In this document: positions 56,255 through 64,000 of the stretch, one piece after another
How the letters are laid out: every line of letters starts with the position of its first letter
How positions within the stretch are numbered: the first letter of the stretch is position 1
Source: Bartonella krasnovii
Lineage (GTDB): Bacteria; Pseudomonadota; Alphaproteobacteria; Rhizobiales; Rhizobiaceae
NCBI RefSeq assembly: GCF_003606345.3
Contig: NZ_CP031844.2
Coordinates: 744,001-808,000 of the forward strand
Direction of reading: 5' to 3'
Length of the DNA: 64,000 nucleotides
Position numbers and translations under genes: made by a program
Notes under the pieces: generated by a model
What the model saw: the letters and a program-made list of their open reading frames with translations, nothing else
What the model was told of the DNA's origin: nothing
Databases searched by the model: none

Positions 56255-57454
56255 ATGAAGGATTCTCATAAACAAAACATTCTTGCATTGGAAATTGATT
56301 CGAGAATACGGCGTTTAGCAATTTTAGCCCTTGCAGTGGGAAGTTTTGCTATCGGGACGGCAGAGTTTGTTGCAATGGGGCTTCTACCAGAGATGGCACG
56401 AAGTTCATATGTTGATATTCCTACTGCGGGTCAATATATTTCTGCTTATGCATTAGGGGTTGTGGTGGGAGCTCCTCTTTTGGCTGTTGCAACGGCTCAA
56501 TTTTCACGTAAAACTGTTTTGATAGGGTTGATGTTTTTTTATGCCTTAGCAAATATTGCGAGTTCTTTTTTTTCTGATTTTAGCATATTAGTCGTATTAC
56601 GCTTTCTCAGTGGTCTTCCCCATGGGATCTATTTCGGACTTGCGGCTATGGTTGCCTCTTCAATGGTGGAAATGAATGAACGTTCTAAAGCTGTTGGGTC
56701 TGTTATGCTTGGCTTAACTATTGCAACCGTTTTAGGAGCACCAAGTGCAACTTGGATTGGTCAACTTATTGGTTGGCAGATTGCTTTCATTCTTGTGGGT
56801 ATGATTGCTTTATTATGTTGTTTACTTATTTGGAATTTTTTGCCTTACGATTTCAGGACTAAAAGAACGAGTCCTTTACGCGAAATGGGTGCATTAAAGC
56901 AAAAGCAGGTGTGGCTTCTTTTAATAATGGTTTCGGTGGGGGCGTCAGGATTATTTTCTGTTTTCACTTATATTAAGTCAACATTAATGCATATTTCTGG
57001 TGTTTCGCTTGAGTGGATACCCTTTATCATGCCCTTAGTTGGATTGGGGATGGTGGTAGGAAATCTCTTGGGGCCTAAACTGGCTGTTAAAATAGGCATT
57101 TCGCCGATGATATTTTTTTCTATGCTTTGGAGCACATTTGTTTTTTTTCTTTTTTTCTTTTTATCTTATGCTCCGTTAACAGCTGCAATAGGATGCTTTT
57201 TGGTTGGAACTTCTTTTGCGGCTATGCCTTCTATACAAACAAAAATTATGGATGTTGCACTACAAGGACAAATTTTGGCAGGAGCATTAATGCAGTCTGC
57301 TTTTAATATTGCCAACGCTCTTGGTGCAGAAGCTGGAGCATTGATTTTAAAATTAGGCTATAGTTATGAATATACAGCCGTTTTAGGGAGTATTCTAACT
57401 TTTTGCGGATTAATGGTTTTTTGCGTTTCATGGTTTATGGAGAAGCGTGCTTAA
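56255..57454 (+). CDS. MFS transporter, DHA1/AraJ-like
   Basis: 399 residues from ATG 56255 (AGAAG upstream); a TTG at 56162 gives a non-typical extension. About twelve hydrophobic segments. The first contains GSFAIGTAEFVAMGLLPEMA, typical of the AraJ/YdhP-like sugar or drug efflux group. It is probably an inner-membrane exporter; the substrate is unknown. It converges with the next gene. Confidence 0.85.
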   Translation: MKDSHKQNILALEIDSRIRRLAILALAVGSFAIGTAEFVAMGLLPEMARSSYVDIPTAGQYISAYALGVVVGAPLLAVATAQFSRKTVLIGLMFFYALANIASSFFSDFSILVVLRFLSGLPHGIYFGLAAMVASSMVEMNERSKAVGSVMLGLTIATVLGAPSATWIGQLIGWQIAFILVGMIALLCCLLIWNFLPYDFRTKRTSPLREMGALKQKQVWLLLIMVSVGASGLFSVFTYIKSTLMHISGVSLEWIPFIMPLVGLGMVVGNLLGPKLAVKIGISPMIFFSMLWSTFVFFLFFFLSYAPLTAAIGCFLVGTSFAAMPSIQTKIMDVALQGQILAGALMQSAFNIANALGAEAGALILKLGYSYEYTAVLGSILTFCGLMVFCVSWFMEKRA

Positions 57455-57492
57455 TATTTTTTTGAGTAGAGAAGAAATTTTTATATTTATTT

Positions 57493-58923
57493 TTAGTTAT
57501 TATTGGAACGTCCTGTCGGATTTTTTAATATACAGTGAGAAATGTGCAACGCTAATGGGATAGCAAAACAAGATAAAAGTCCCATGAGTACGATAAGAAG
57601 CGTTTTTGCTGCTAAGATCATTCCTATTGTTCCTCCAGGATTAGAGAGACCAGCAAGATTGGTGATAATTCCCGCTAGAGTTGCACTTAAGGCCGCTGAA
57701 AATAGTTGTACAGAGGTAAGGGATTCACTTGCACGTAGAGCATCTTCATCATTTGCACATTGTAAGATCCTTGTGAGCAAATGCGGCCACGCTATGCCTG
57801 CACTGATCCCAATAGAAAATAGTGCTAAGCAAATAATAAAAATATATTCAAGTGTGGAAATTTCTGTTGGAAGAAACCATAAAAGAATGGTGATTCCTAA
57901 CAGTTTTAATAAGGGGGAGTATACAATGATGTTGTGAATTTTTCCTGCGGAGATACCAGCACTTGATAGGGCTCCACATGTCCACCCTAGGCTCATAAGT
58001 GCTGCTATATAACCAGCAATAAGTGGAGTTTGCCCATGAAGCTCTTGAAGAAAAAGTGGAAAATAAAGTTCTATACTGTATACGACTGTTGTCATAACAA
58101 GTATCAATGCGTAAATAGGAAAAATTTCAGAAGAAAAAGAAAAGGTTTTACGGGGCAACATAGGATGAAGGGAAGATGTTTCGATTTTTGCTAGAACAAA
58201 GAGAAGACTAAGCCCGATAACGAGCCCGCAGATTTTTGCCATTGTTGACTCCATAGTTCCTCCAACCGAAATGATAAAAATCAATAAGGTGAGTATGAAA
58301 AGTTGGAGAAGAGGGAGAGGGAATGTTGGAATATCATTTTCATTCTTTTTGGGTAAAAGTTTAAAGGCGATAAGTGAGAAGAATATAGCAAATACACCAA
58401 TGATCCAAAAGGATACTCGCCATAGGCCATAATATACAGAAAGCCCTCCAATCGCTGGCCCTAATAAGGTTGATATTCCCCACATTCCAGAAATAACACT
58501 TAATGCGTGTGACCATAAAGATGGGTTAAAAAAAATACGTACCATGGAATAGGATAGGGATAACAAAGAACCACTTCCAAGTCCTTGAATAAAGCGTCCT
58601 ATTAAAAATAATGGCATAGATGAAGAAATGCTGCACAGGAAAGTCCCTAGGGTAAAGATAATTCCAGAGATAACATAAGCGTTACGAGGACCTAATTTTC
58701 CTAATATTTTTGTTGCAAGGGAAGTTCCTACGAGAGAAGCTGTAATGAAGACAGTCGCAACCCAAGAATAATATATTTCATTGCCAATATGCTTCATAAG
58801 AGAGGGTAAAATAGTAATAACGATATAAACGCTGGTGGCGTGCAACACAACTCCACCTGTAAACGTTAAAAAGCAAAGACCATTTTTACCCAATAGAAGC
58901 GTAGACCAGCTTTGTTTTTTCAC
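57493..58923 (-). CDS. MFS transporter, probably 14-segment drug-efflux type
   Basis: 476 residues from a GTG start at 58923. Hydrophobic throughout with about fourteen segments; GPRNAYVISGIIFTLGTFLC and GRFIQGLGSGSLLSLSYSMV match the MFS A- and B/C-type motifs of the DHA2 group. Length suits that group. Ribosome site weak. It lies downstream of icd but behind a strong terminator, so it should have its own promoter. Confidence 0.82.
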   Translation of the reverse strand: MKKQSWSTLLLGKNGLCFLTFTGGVVLHATSVYIVITILPSLMKHIGNEIYYSWVATVFITASLVGTSLATKILGKLGPRNAYVISGIIFTLGTFLCSISSSMPLFLIGRFIQGLGSGSLLSLSYSMVRIFFNPSLWSHALSVISGMWGISTLLGPAIGGLSVYYGLWRVSFWIIGVFAIFFSLIAFKLLPKKNENDIPTFPLPLLQLFILTLLIFIISVGGTMESTMAKICGLVIGLSLLFVLAKIETSSLHPMLPRKTFSFSSEIFPIYALILVMTTVVYSIELYFPLFLQELHGQTPLIAGYIAALMSLGWTCGALSSAGISAGKIHNIIVYSPLLKLLGITILLWFLPTEISTLEYIFIICLALFSIGISAGIAWPHLLTRILQCANDEDALRASESLTSVQLFSAALSATLAGIITNLAGLSNPGGTIGMILAAKTLLIVLMGLLSCFAIPLALHISHCILKNPTGRSNNN

Positions 58924-58991
58924 TGTTTTTGCTATTTAATAAAAGTTTCTTTTCTTTCTATTTATAAGGTAGTTTTTTAAATTCACCAAGA

Positions 58992-59025
58992 AAAATTCAA
59001 AGCTCTATTTAGAGCTTTGAATTTT
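58992..59025. terminator. Bidirectional rho-independent terminator after icd
   Basis: AAAATTCAAAGCTCT (58992-59006) and AGAGCTTTGAATTTT (59011-59025) form a perfect 15-bp stem with a four-base loop; T-runs lie on both sides. It is 15 bases after the icd stop on the - strand. Confidence 0.92.
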
Positions 59026-59039
59026 AATTAAATTATTAT

Positions 59040-60254
59040 TTAATGGTCCATTGTTTTTTTGAGATTTTCATCAATTTTATCGAGAAAACCTGTTGTAGAA
59101 AGCCATTTTTGTTTAGGCCCAATCAAAAGCGCGAGATCTTTCGTCATAAAACCTTCTTCAACGGTTTTAATACAAATTTCTTCCAATGTTGTAGCAAAGT
59201 TTTTTAATTTATCATTGTTATCCAGTTTGGCACGATGCGCTAATCCACGAGTCCATGCAAAAATAGATGCAATAGAATTTGTTGATGTTTCTTCATTCTT
59301 TTGATATTGACGATAGTGGCGTGTTACGGTGCCGTGTGCGGCTTCTGCTTCAACAATTTTACCGTCCGGTGTCATGAGAACGGAAGTCATAAGGCCAAGA
59401 GAACCAAAGCCTTGGGCAACAATATCAGATTGAACATCACCATCATAGTTTTTACATGCCCAGACATAGCCTCCTGACCATTTAAGTGCCGAAGCTACCA
59501 TATCATCAATGAGACGGTGTTCGTAATACAATTTACGGTTTTCAAATTCATCTTTAAATTCCGTATCAAATATTTCTTGAAAGATATCTTTAAAACGGCC
59601 ATCGTAAGTTTTTAGGATGGTATTTTTTGTTGAAAGATAAACCGGAACATTCCGCTGTAGTCCATAATTAAAAGACGCACGGGCAAAGTCACGAATTGAC
59701 TCATCAAGGTTATACATTGCCATGGCAACCCCTGCACTTGGGGCATCAAAAACATCATGCTCAATAACTTGATTATCATCACCGACAAATTTAATACTCA
59801 ATTTTCCTTTGCCTGGAAATTTGAAATCTGTTGCTTTATACTGATCACCAAAAGCATGACGTCCGATAATAATTGGCTTTGTCCAGTTAGGAACAAGGCG
59901 GGGGACATTTTTACAGATAATCGGTTCGCGAAAAATAACGCCTCCTAAAATATTGCGGATAGTGCCGTTGGGTGATTTCCACATTTTTTTTAAGTTAAAT
60001 TCTTTAACACGTGCTTCATCAGGTGTGATGGTTGCGCATTTTATACCAACCCCATATTTTTTGATAGCATTGGCAGAATCGATCGTTACCTGATCATTGG
60101 TTGCATCACGGTTTTCGACAGAAAGATCATAATATTTGAGATCAATGTCGAGATAGGGATGGATTAATTTATCTTTGATATATTTCCAGATGATACGGGT
60201 CATTTCATCCCCATCGAGTTCAACAACGGGATTTTCTACTTTGATCTTTGCCAT
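59040..60254 (-). CDS. icd: NADP-dependent isocitrate dehydrogenase
   Basis: 404 residues, the size of the mitochondrial-like type found in alphaproteobacteria. Oxidises isocitrate to 2-oxoglutarate in the TCA cycle, producing NADPH. Landmarks: [34 protein letters not shown] (substrate Ser/Asn/Arg), [19 protein letters not shown] and [12 protein letters not shown]. Ribosome site AAAGGA before ATG 60254. It is followed by a strong terminator. Confidence 0.96.
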   Translation of the reverse strand: MAKIKVENPVVELDGDEMTRIIWKYIKDKLIHPYLDIDLKYYDLSVENRDATNDQVTIDSANAIKKYGVGIKCATITPDEARVKEFNLKKMWKSPNGTIRNILGGVIFREPIICKNVPRLVPNWTKPIIIGRHAFGDQYKATDFKFPGKGKLSIKFVGDDNQVIEHDVFDAPSAGVAMAMYNLDESIRDFARASFNYGLQRNVPVYLSTKNTILKTYDGRFKDIFQEIFDTEFKDEFENRKLYYEHRLIDDMVASALKWSGGYVWACKNYDGDVQSDIVAQGFGSLGLMTSVLMTPDGKIVEAEAAHGTVTRHYRQYQKNEETSTNSIASIFAWTRGLAHRAKLDNNDKLKNFATTLEEICIKTVEEGFMTKDLALLIGPKQKWLSTTGFLDKIDENLKKTMDH

Positions 60255-61016
60255 TAGAAGTCCTTTTTCTTTTAAGTGATATTACCTTATAGCACTTTCA
60301 GGTTTATAATGAAAAGTAAAAACAAGGGGAAAAGGTATGGAAATGTGGGGAGTAGAGTATAAAACTTTATTGAAAAGTCTTTTGAAAAGAAGTGATGTGT
60401 TTGCAAATCTATCATCATTGTGTAACTGAAAAAGGCATAATTTAATCAATAAATTAAGGATGTTTCTGGGGAATAGGGATATGCATTTTTATTATCAAAT
60501 TTTCTATTTAACGATTTGATAAATTGATTGTATTCTCAATGAGGGTTTCTTGAGTTTTTTTCGTGAGTAAGCATCTATTTTTATATCGCCATTTGATCTA
60601 AAATGACGGACCGTTTGTTTATAAAAAATTTAATGTGATATAAAAGCCCTGTAATGAGCGATGATTCATCTAAAATGCGTTTTTGGTGATCAATTTCAGT
60701 TTTGAAAGTTGAAATAAATGCATGAAGGGCGTGGTCGGTTTTTATTGAAAAATTAATAGCATACGTATGAATATGGCTTATAAAATAACCTTATTACTAG
60801 AGAAATCCTTTAACTTATATTTTATTAATTTTTCATTGCTCCTAAGGACTAAATTAGAGTGCTTTTCCTGAAAAAAATAACAAATGAATCATTAGACGAT
60901 TTCTGTACCTTTTTTAAGAAAATTCTCCTCTAAAGGCCTGTTTCTTCATTTTTATTTAATCCCTTAGATCAAAAAAACAAGCAAAGTCAATATCTTACAC
61001 AGAGTAGGAGGAAAAT
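60255..61016. other. Spacer between icd and tRNA-Glu
   Basis: About 760 AT-rich bases with no coding or RNA signal that I can support; the icd promoter must lie at its start. Confidence 0.5.
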
Positions 61017-61091
61017 TGGTACGCCCAAGGGGAATCGAACCCCTGTTTCCGCCGTGAAAGGGCGATGTCCTAACCGCTAGACGATGGGCGC
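61017..61091 (-). tRNA. tRNA-Glu (UUC)
   Basis: 75 bases including an encoded CCA (61017-61019). Acceptor arms GCGCCCA and TGGGCGT pair (one G-U). The D-loop region is CTAGCGGTTAGGAC, the anticodon loop CTTTCAC gives UUC (61056-61058), and the T-arm CAGGGGTTCGATTCCCCTTG is standard. Glu identity is supported by the anticodon. Confidence 0.97.
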
Positions 61092-62419
61092 AAACCAATG
61101 ATGAGGCTTATAGAGAGGATCTTTTTACTTCGCAAGCCCTCTGTGTCATTTTTTTTGAAAAAAGTGTATTTTATTGAATAATTTTTAAATGACTTTTGTT
61201 TAGATCATTTTTTTCTCAGACTTTTTATAGAAAAAATATAGAGTTATCATGATGGATAAAAAAATTGCTGCGAACATCATATTTATTTAGTGAATGATAT
61301 TTGTTGTTTATTTTCAGTTTGATGCATAGATAAAAATGATCATAACAGCATTTTAAAGATGTTTATTTTTACATATTTTATTCATCTTTGTTTCATGCTT
61401 GTACATGTGAATACCCTTTAACTTACTTGAGGGCGCTTTTATACAGAAGGATGCTTATTTAAGCTTATCATAAAGAAAAGCTTAAATAATTTCTGAAAGA
61501 GAAAGAAAATATTTATGAGTAAGTTAACAAAGAGTACGAATCATACAAAATTATTTTTCTCGACTTTGACGTTTACGTGGCTGTAAAAAAATCAAAGGCT
61601 TCTTATTTGTTCTTTTACATCTTTAGAAAGTTCTTTTGAAAATGAAGCAGCACAGATAAAGAGTTTATTGAGGTTCTTGTTATTTCAACTCGCTTGTTTT
61701 TCAAAAGAGCGGCAATAAGTTAAGGTAAAATATTCGAATTTTGTAAGTTTATTCTCCATATTTATAATTTTTTAGAATTATGCTGTACATACGTGAGTTT
61801 TTGTTTTTTTACTTTAATGTAAGATTCTATTTTTATATAGGAGAGTGTTAAAAATCTTTACATTCAAGAACAGACAGTTCCAGCTATATATAATGGTAGG
61901 AAGGAATGTGTTATTATTTAATTCTACTTTATATTTTATCCATTCTCTTTACGTATCATATGAAAGAATGTTTTTTGTTTAATACTTGTTGATTTGAAAG
62001 GGATATGTTTGTATTTCTTACCAAATATTCGATATTCTTTCACTTATTATTGATTGTTTTTTGAGAGATTTTTTCTGTTCTTTGTTGATAGAGGTTAGTT
62101 TTTACGGGAAGGCTTTTGCTTTTTTAAAACAAAGCAGTTTTTTCGGTAACTTGCATTTATCAGTTTTGTAGATTTTCATTTTGAATTAGATCTTTTATAA
62201 AGTTTTTTAAATTTTTGAAGAAAATAAATATTTGTACTTTTAGGAATTTTGATTGAGAAAGCGGGGATAATTCTATTAGAAAAAAAGAGTGTGAAGGGAG
62301 CAGGGGAGTTCTTTTGTTCTGATAGGTATCAGCATTCTTTGTGGTGCCAGTATTTTTTATATTGATTGGCACATCATTTAAACGATTTTTCAATAAAGAT
62401 AGGGATCAGTGGTTAGATA
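61092..62419. other. Long spacer between tRNA-Glu and hom
   Basis: About 1.3 kb, AT-rich, with no coding frame of normal composition. It contains several short inverted repeats such as AAGCTTA/TAAGCTT near 61460-61490. No phage or insertion genes are seen beside the tRNA. Confidence 0.5.
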
Positions 62420-63736
62420 ATGGCAGAAGCTTTAAAAGTTGGCGTTGCGGGACTTGGTACGGTTGGTGCCTCAGTTGTTCGAGTTCTATGTGAAAAAGCG
62501 AATAGTTTGGCTTGTCAGTGTGGGCGATCCATCAAAGTCGTTGCTGTTAGTGCGCGCGATAAAGGCCGTGATCGTGGAATTGATCTCAGTAATATAAGAT
62601 GGTTTGATTCACCTGTGGAGATGGCTGCCTTTGATGAGATTGATGTTTTTGTCGAGTTAATTGGTGGTGAATTGGATATTGTATATACTGCTGTTAAGAG
62701 TGCGCTTGAGGCAGGACATCATGTTGTGACAGCCAATAAAGCCCTTCTTGCTCGATATGGGGTAGAGCTAGCTATAATTGCAGAACAAAAAGGCGTTTTT
62801 CTTCATTTTGAAGCAGCTGTTGCAGGGGGAATCCCTGTTGTTAAAGCGATGAGAGAATCGCTTGTCAGTAATCATATATCGCGGATTTATGGTATTCTTA
62901 ATGGAACCTGTAATTATATATTAACACGCATGTTTACAGAAGGTTTTTCGTTCAAAGATTGTTTAGCAGATGCACAAAGACTGGGGTATGCTGAAGCAGA
63001 TCCAACTTTTGATATTGAGGGAAATGATACGGCTCATAAATTAGCTTTGTTAACAAGCTTGGCATTTGGAACAGCTATTTCGTTGGATGATGTTTATGTT
63101 GAAGGGATTCATAATATTTCGCAAATTGATATTCGGGCGGCTGATGAATTGGGATATCGAATTAAGCTTTTAGGGGTTGCTTTAAAAACGGATTCTGGAA
63201 TAGAGCAACGCGTTCACCCAACAATGGTTCCAACATCCTCAATGATTGCACAGATCAATGGTGTAACCAATGCGCTTTCTATTCAAAGTGATTTATTAGG
63301 TGAATTACTGTTTTCTGGTCCTGGCGCTGGAGGAATGGCAACAGCATCAGCTGTTATTGGTGATTTGGCTGATATAGCAAAAGCACGTTCTGGTTTTCAT
63401 TATGCACCTGTTTTAAGACGTCCAGCTTTAGAGCTTGCTCCTCATAAAAAAGCACGTATTTCTCATCATGCAGGGGGGTATTTTATACGTTTAAATGTTC
63501 ATGATCGTGCTGGTGTTTTTGCTGCGGTTGCAAGGCATATGGCTGATAATCATATTTCGTTAGAGTCGATTGTTCAAAGACCTTTTATAGAAAATCAGAT
63601 TGAAAAAACGATTATTTTAATCACGCATGAAACAACAGAAGTGAATGTACGACAGGCACTTGCAGAAATTGAAAAAGATGGACATCTTGTTGCAAAGTCT
63701 CAATTCATTCGTATTGAACGTATGGCAGAGAATTGA
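62420..63736 (+). CDS. hom: Homoserine dehydrogenase
   Basis: 438 residues. Reduces aspartate semialdehyde to homoserine on the way to threonine and methionine. The Rossmann motif GVAGLGTVGASVV is at residues 8-20, the catalytic region NGTCNYILTRM and GYAEADPTFDIEGNDTAHKL follow, and a C-terminal ACT domain (about 356-438: FIRLNVHDRAGVFAAVARHM) should mediate allosteric control. glpX follows 136 bp downstream in the same direction, a common alphaproteobacterial order. Confidence 0.96.
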   Translation: MAEALKVGVAGLGTVGASVVRVLCEKANSLACQCGRSIKVVAVSARDKGRDRGIDLSNIRWFDSPVEMAAFDEIDVFVELIGGELDIVYTAVKSALEAGHHVVTANKALLARYGVELAIIAEQKGVFLHFEAAVAGGIPVVKAMRESLVSNHISRIYGILNGTCNYILTRMFTEGFSFKDCLADAQRLGYAEADPTFDIEGNDTAHKLALLTSLAFGTAISLDDVYVEGIHNISQIDIRAADELGYRIKLLGVALKTDSGIEQRVHPTMVPTSSMIAQINGVTNALSIQSDLLGELLFSGPGAGGMATASAVIGDLADIAKARSGFHYAPVLRRPALELAPHKKARISHHAGGYFIRLNVHDRAGVFAAVARHMADNHISLESIVQRPFIENQIEKTIILITHETTEVNVRQALAEIEKDGHLVAKSQFIRIERMAEN

Positions 63737-63872
63737 TATCTTATTTTGATAAGACAAGCTGGAATACTTTTATTTCTTGTGGAAAGTTTTCATCTTTGCC
63801 AAAAGCTTTATTCTTAGAGCTTAATTAAGGAATCATATTTTTTCTGGTATTTATTCGGTAGGATTTTTTCAT

Positions 63873-64000
63873 ATGCCCACAACTCAGAAGACTTTAAATG
63901 GACTTGATCGTATTTTGACACTTGAATTGGTACGTGTCACTGAACGTGCTGCTGTTGCTGCTGCACGCTGGCGCGGACGTGGTGATGAAAAGGCGGCGGA
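63873..64000 (+). CDS. glpX: Fructose-1,6-bisphosphatase class II, 5' part
   Basis: The first 42 codons are in the window: start MPTTQKTLNGLDRILTLELV, then RVTERAAVAAARWRGRGDEK, the typical GlpX N-terminus. The product dephosphorylates fructose-1,6-bisphosphate in gluconeogenesis. It runs off the window. Confidence 0.92.
   Translation, partial: MPTTQKTLNGLDRILTLELVRVTERAAVAAARWRGRGDEKAA

Noticed and set aside
61017..62419. Integrated element at tRNA-Glu
   Set aside because: No integrase, no duplicated tRNA 3' end and no element genes are visible in the flanking spacers.

Overview
The window looks like a chromosomal segment of a Bartonella species, most likely of the rodent-associated kind. 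The evidence is an AT-rich alphaproteobacterial core (type I glnA with a PII gene, uvrA next to ssb, gyrA, coaD, two cyclophilins, tgt, icd, hom followed by glpX, an ATP12-family chaperone), long AT-rich spacers, an autotransporter, and a very large FhaB/FhaC two-partner secretion locus. The genus is inferred from gene content and remembered protein style, not from a database search.

Layout. 1-5140 is a decayed accessory region: a 15-codon remnant, an intact 849-residue protein made of four diverged repeats, a broken fhaB fragment on the + strand, and a broken nuclease-helicase gene on the - strand that meets it end to end near 3345. 6117-16026 holds the two-partner secretion pair: an outer-membrane TpsB transporter (fhaC) and a 2693-residue exoprotein (fhaB). 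The C-terminus of FhaB resembles an alpha/beta-hydrolase, with a nucleophile elbow (A/G-H-S-R-G), and is followed by a small lipoprotein gene whose start overlaps the fhaB stop by 4 bp.

16023-33372 is the most unusual part. It is an array of ten toxin 3'-ends, each followed with the same 4-bp overlap by a lipoprotein gene, plus four solo lipoprotein genes and one degenerate lipoprotein-toxin chimera. Only the first toxin end is attached to a secretable FhaB. Four others carry 260-350 residues of FhaB-like sequence and no signal peptide. Five start abruptly at one shared breakpoint. Two consecutive units of about 5.03 kb, with a partial third, repeat almost exactly. Differences between copies cluster in the last residues of the toxin and in patches of the partner lipoprotein. 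I read this as a contact-dependent-inhibition-like locus with a reservoir of cassettes, in which a putative lipase or esterase toxin and a periplasmic-side lipoprotein immunity protein diversify together.

34278-37031 is an autotransporter. 37596-40035 (- strand) is an ATP-grasp ligase gene with a DMT-type exporter gene and the 3' remnant of a third gene, all with 4-bp overlaps. From 40294 the segment is mostly housekeeping: ATP12, a secreted hypothetical protein, glnB-glnA, uvrA, ssb, gyrA-coaD-ppi-ppi, tgt, two MFS transporters, icd, tRNA-Glu(UUC), hom and the start of glpX. Several spacers of 0.8-1.3 kb hold no convincing gene.
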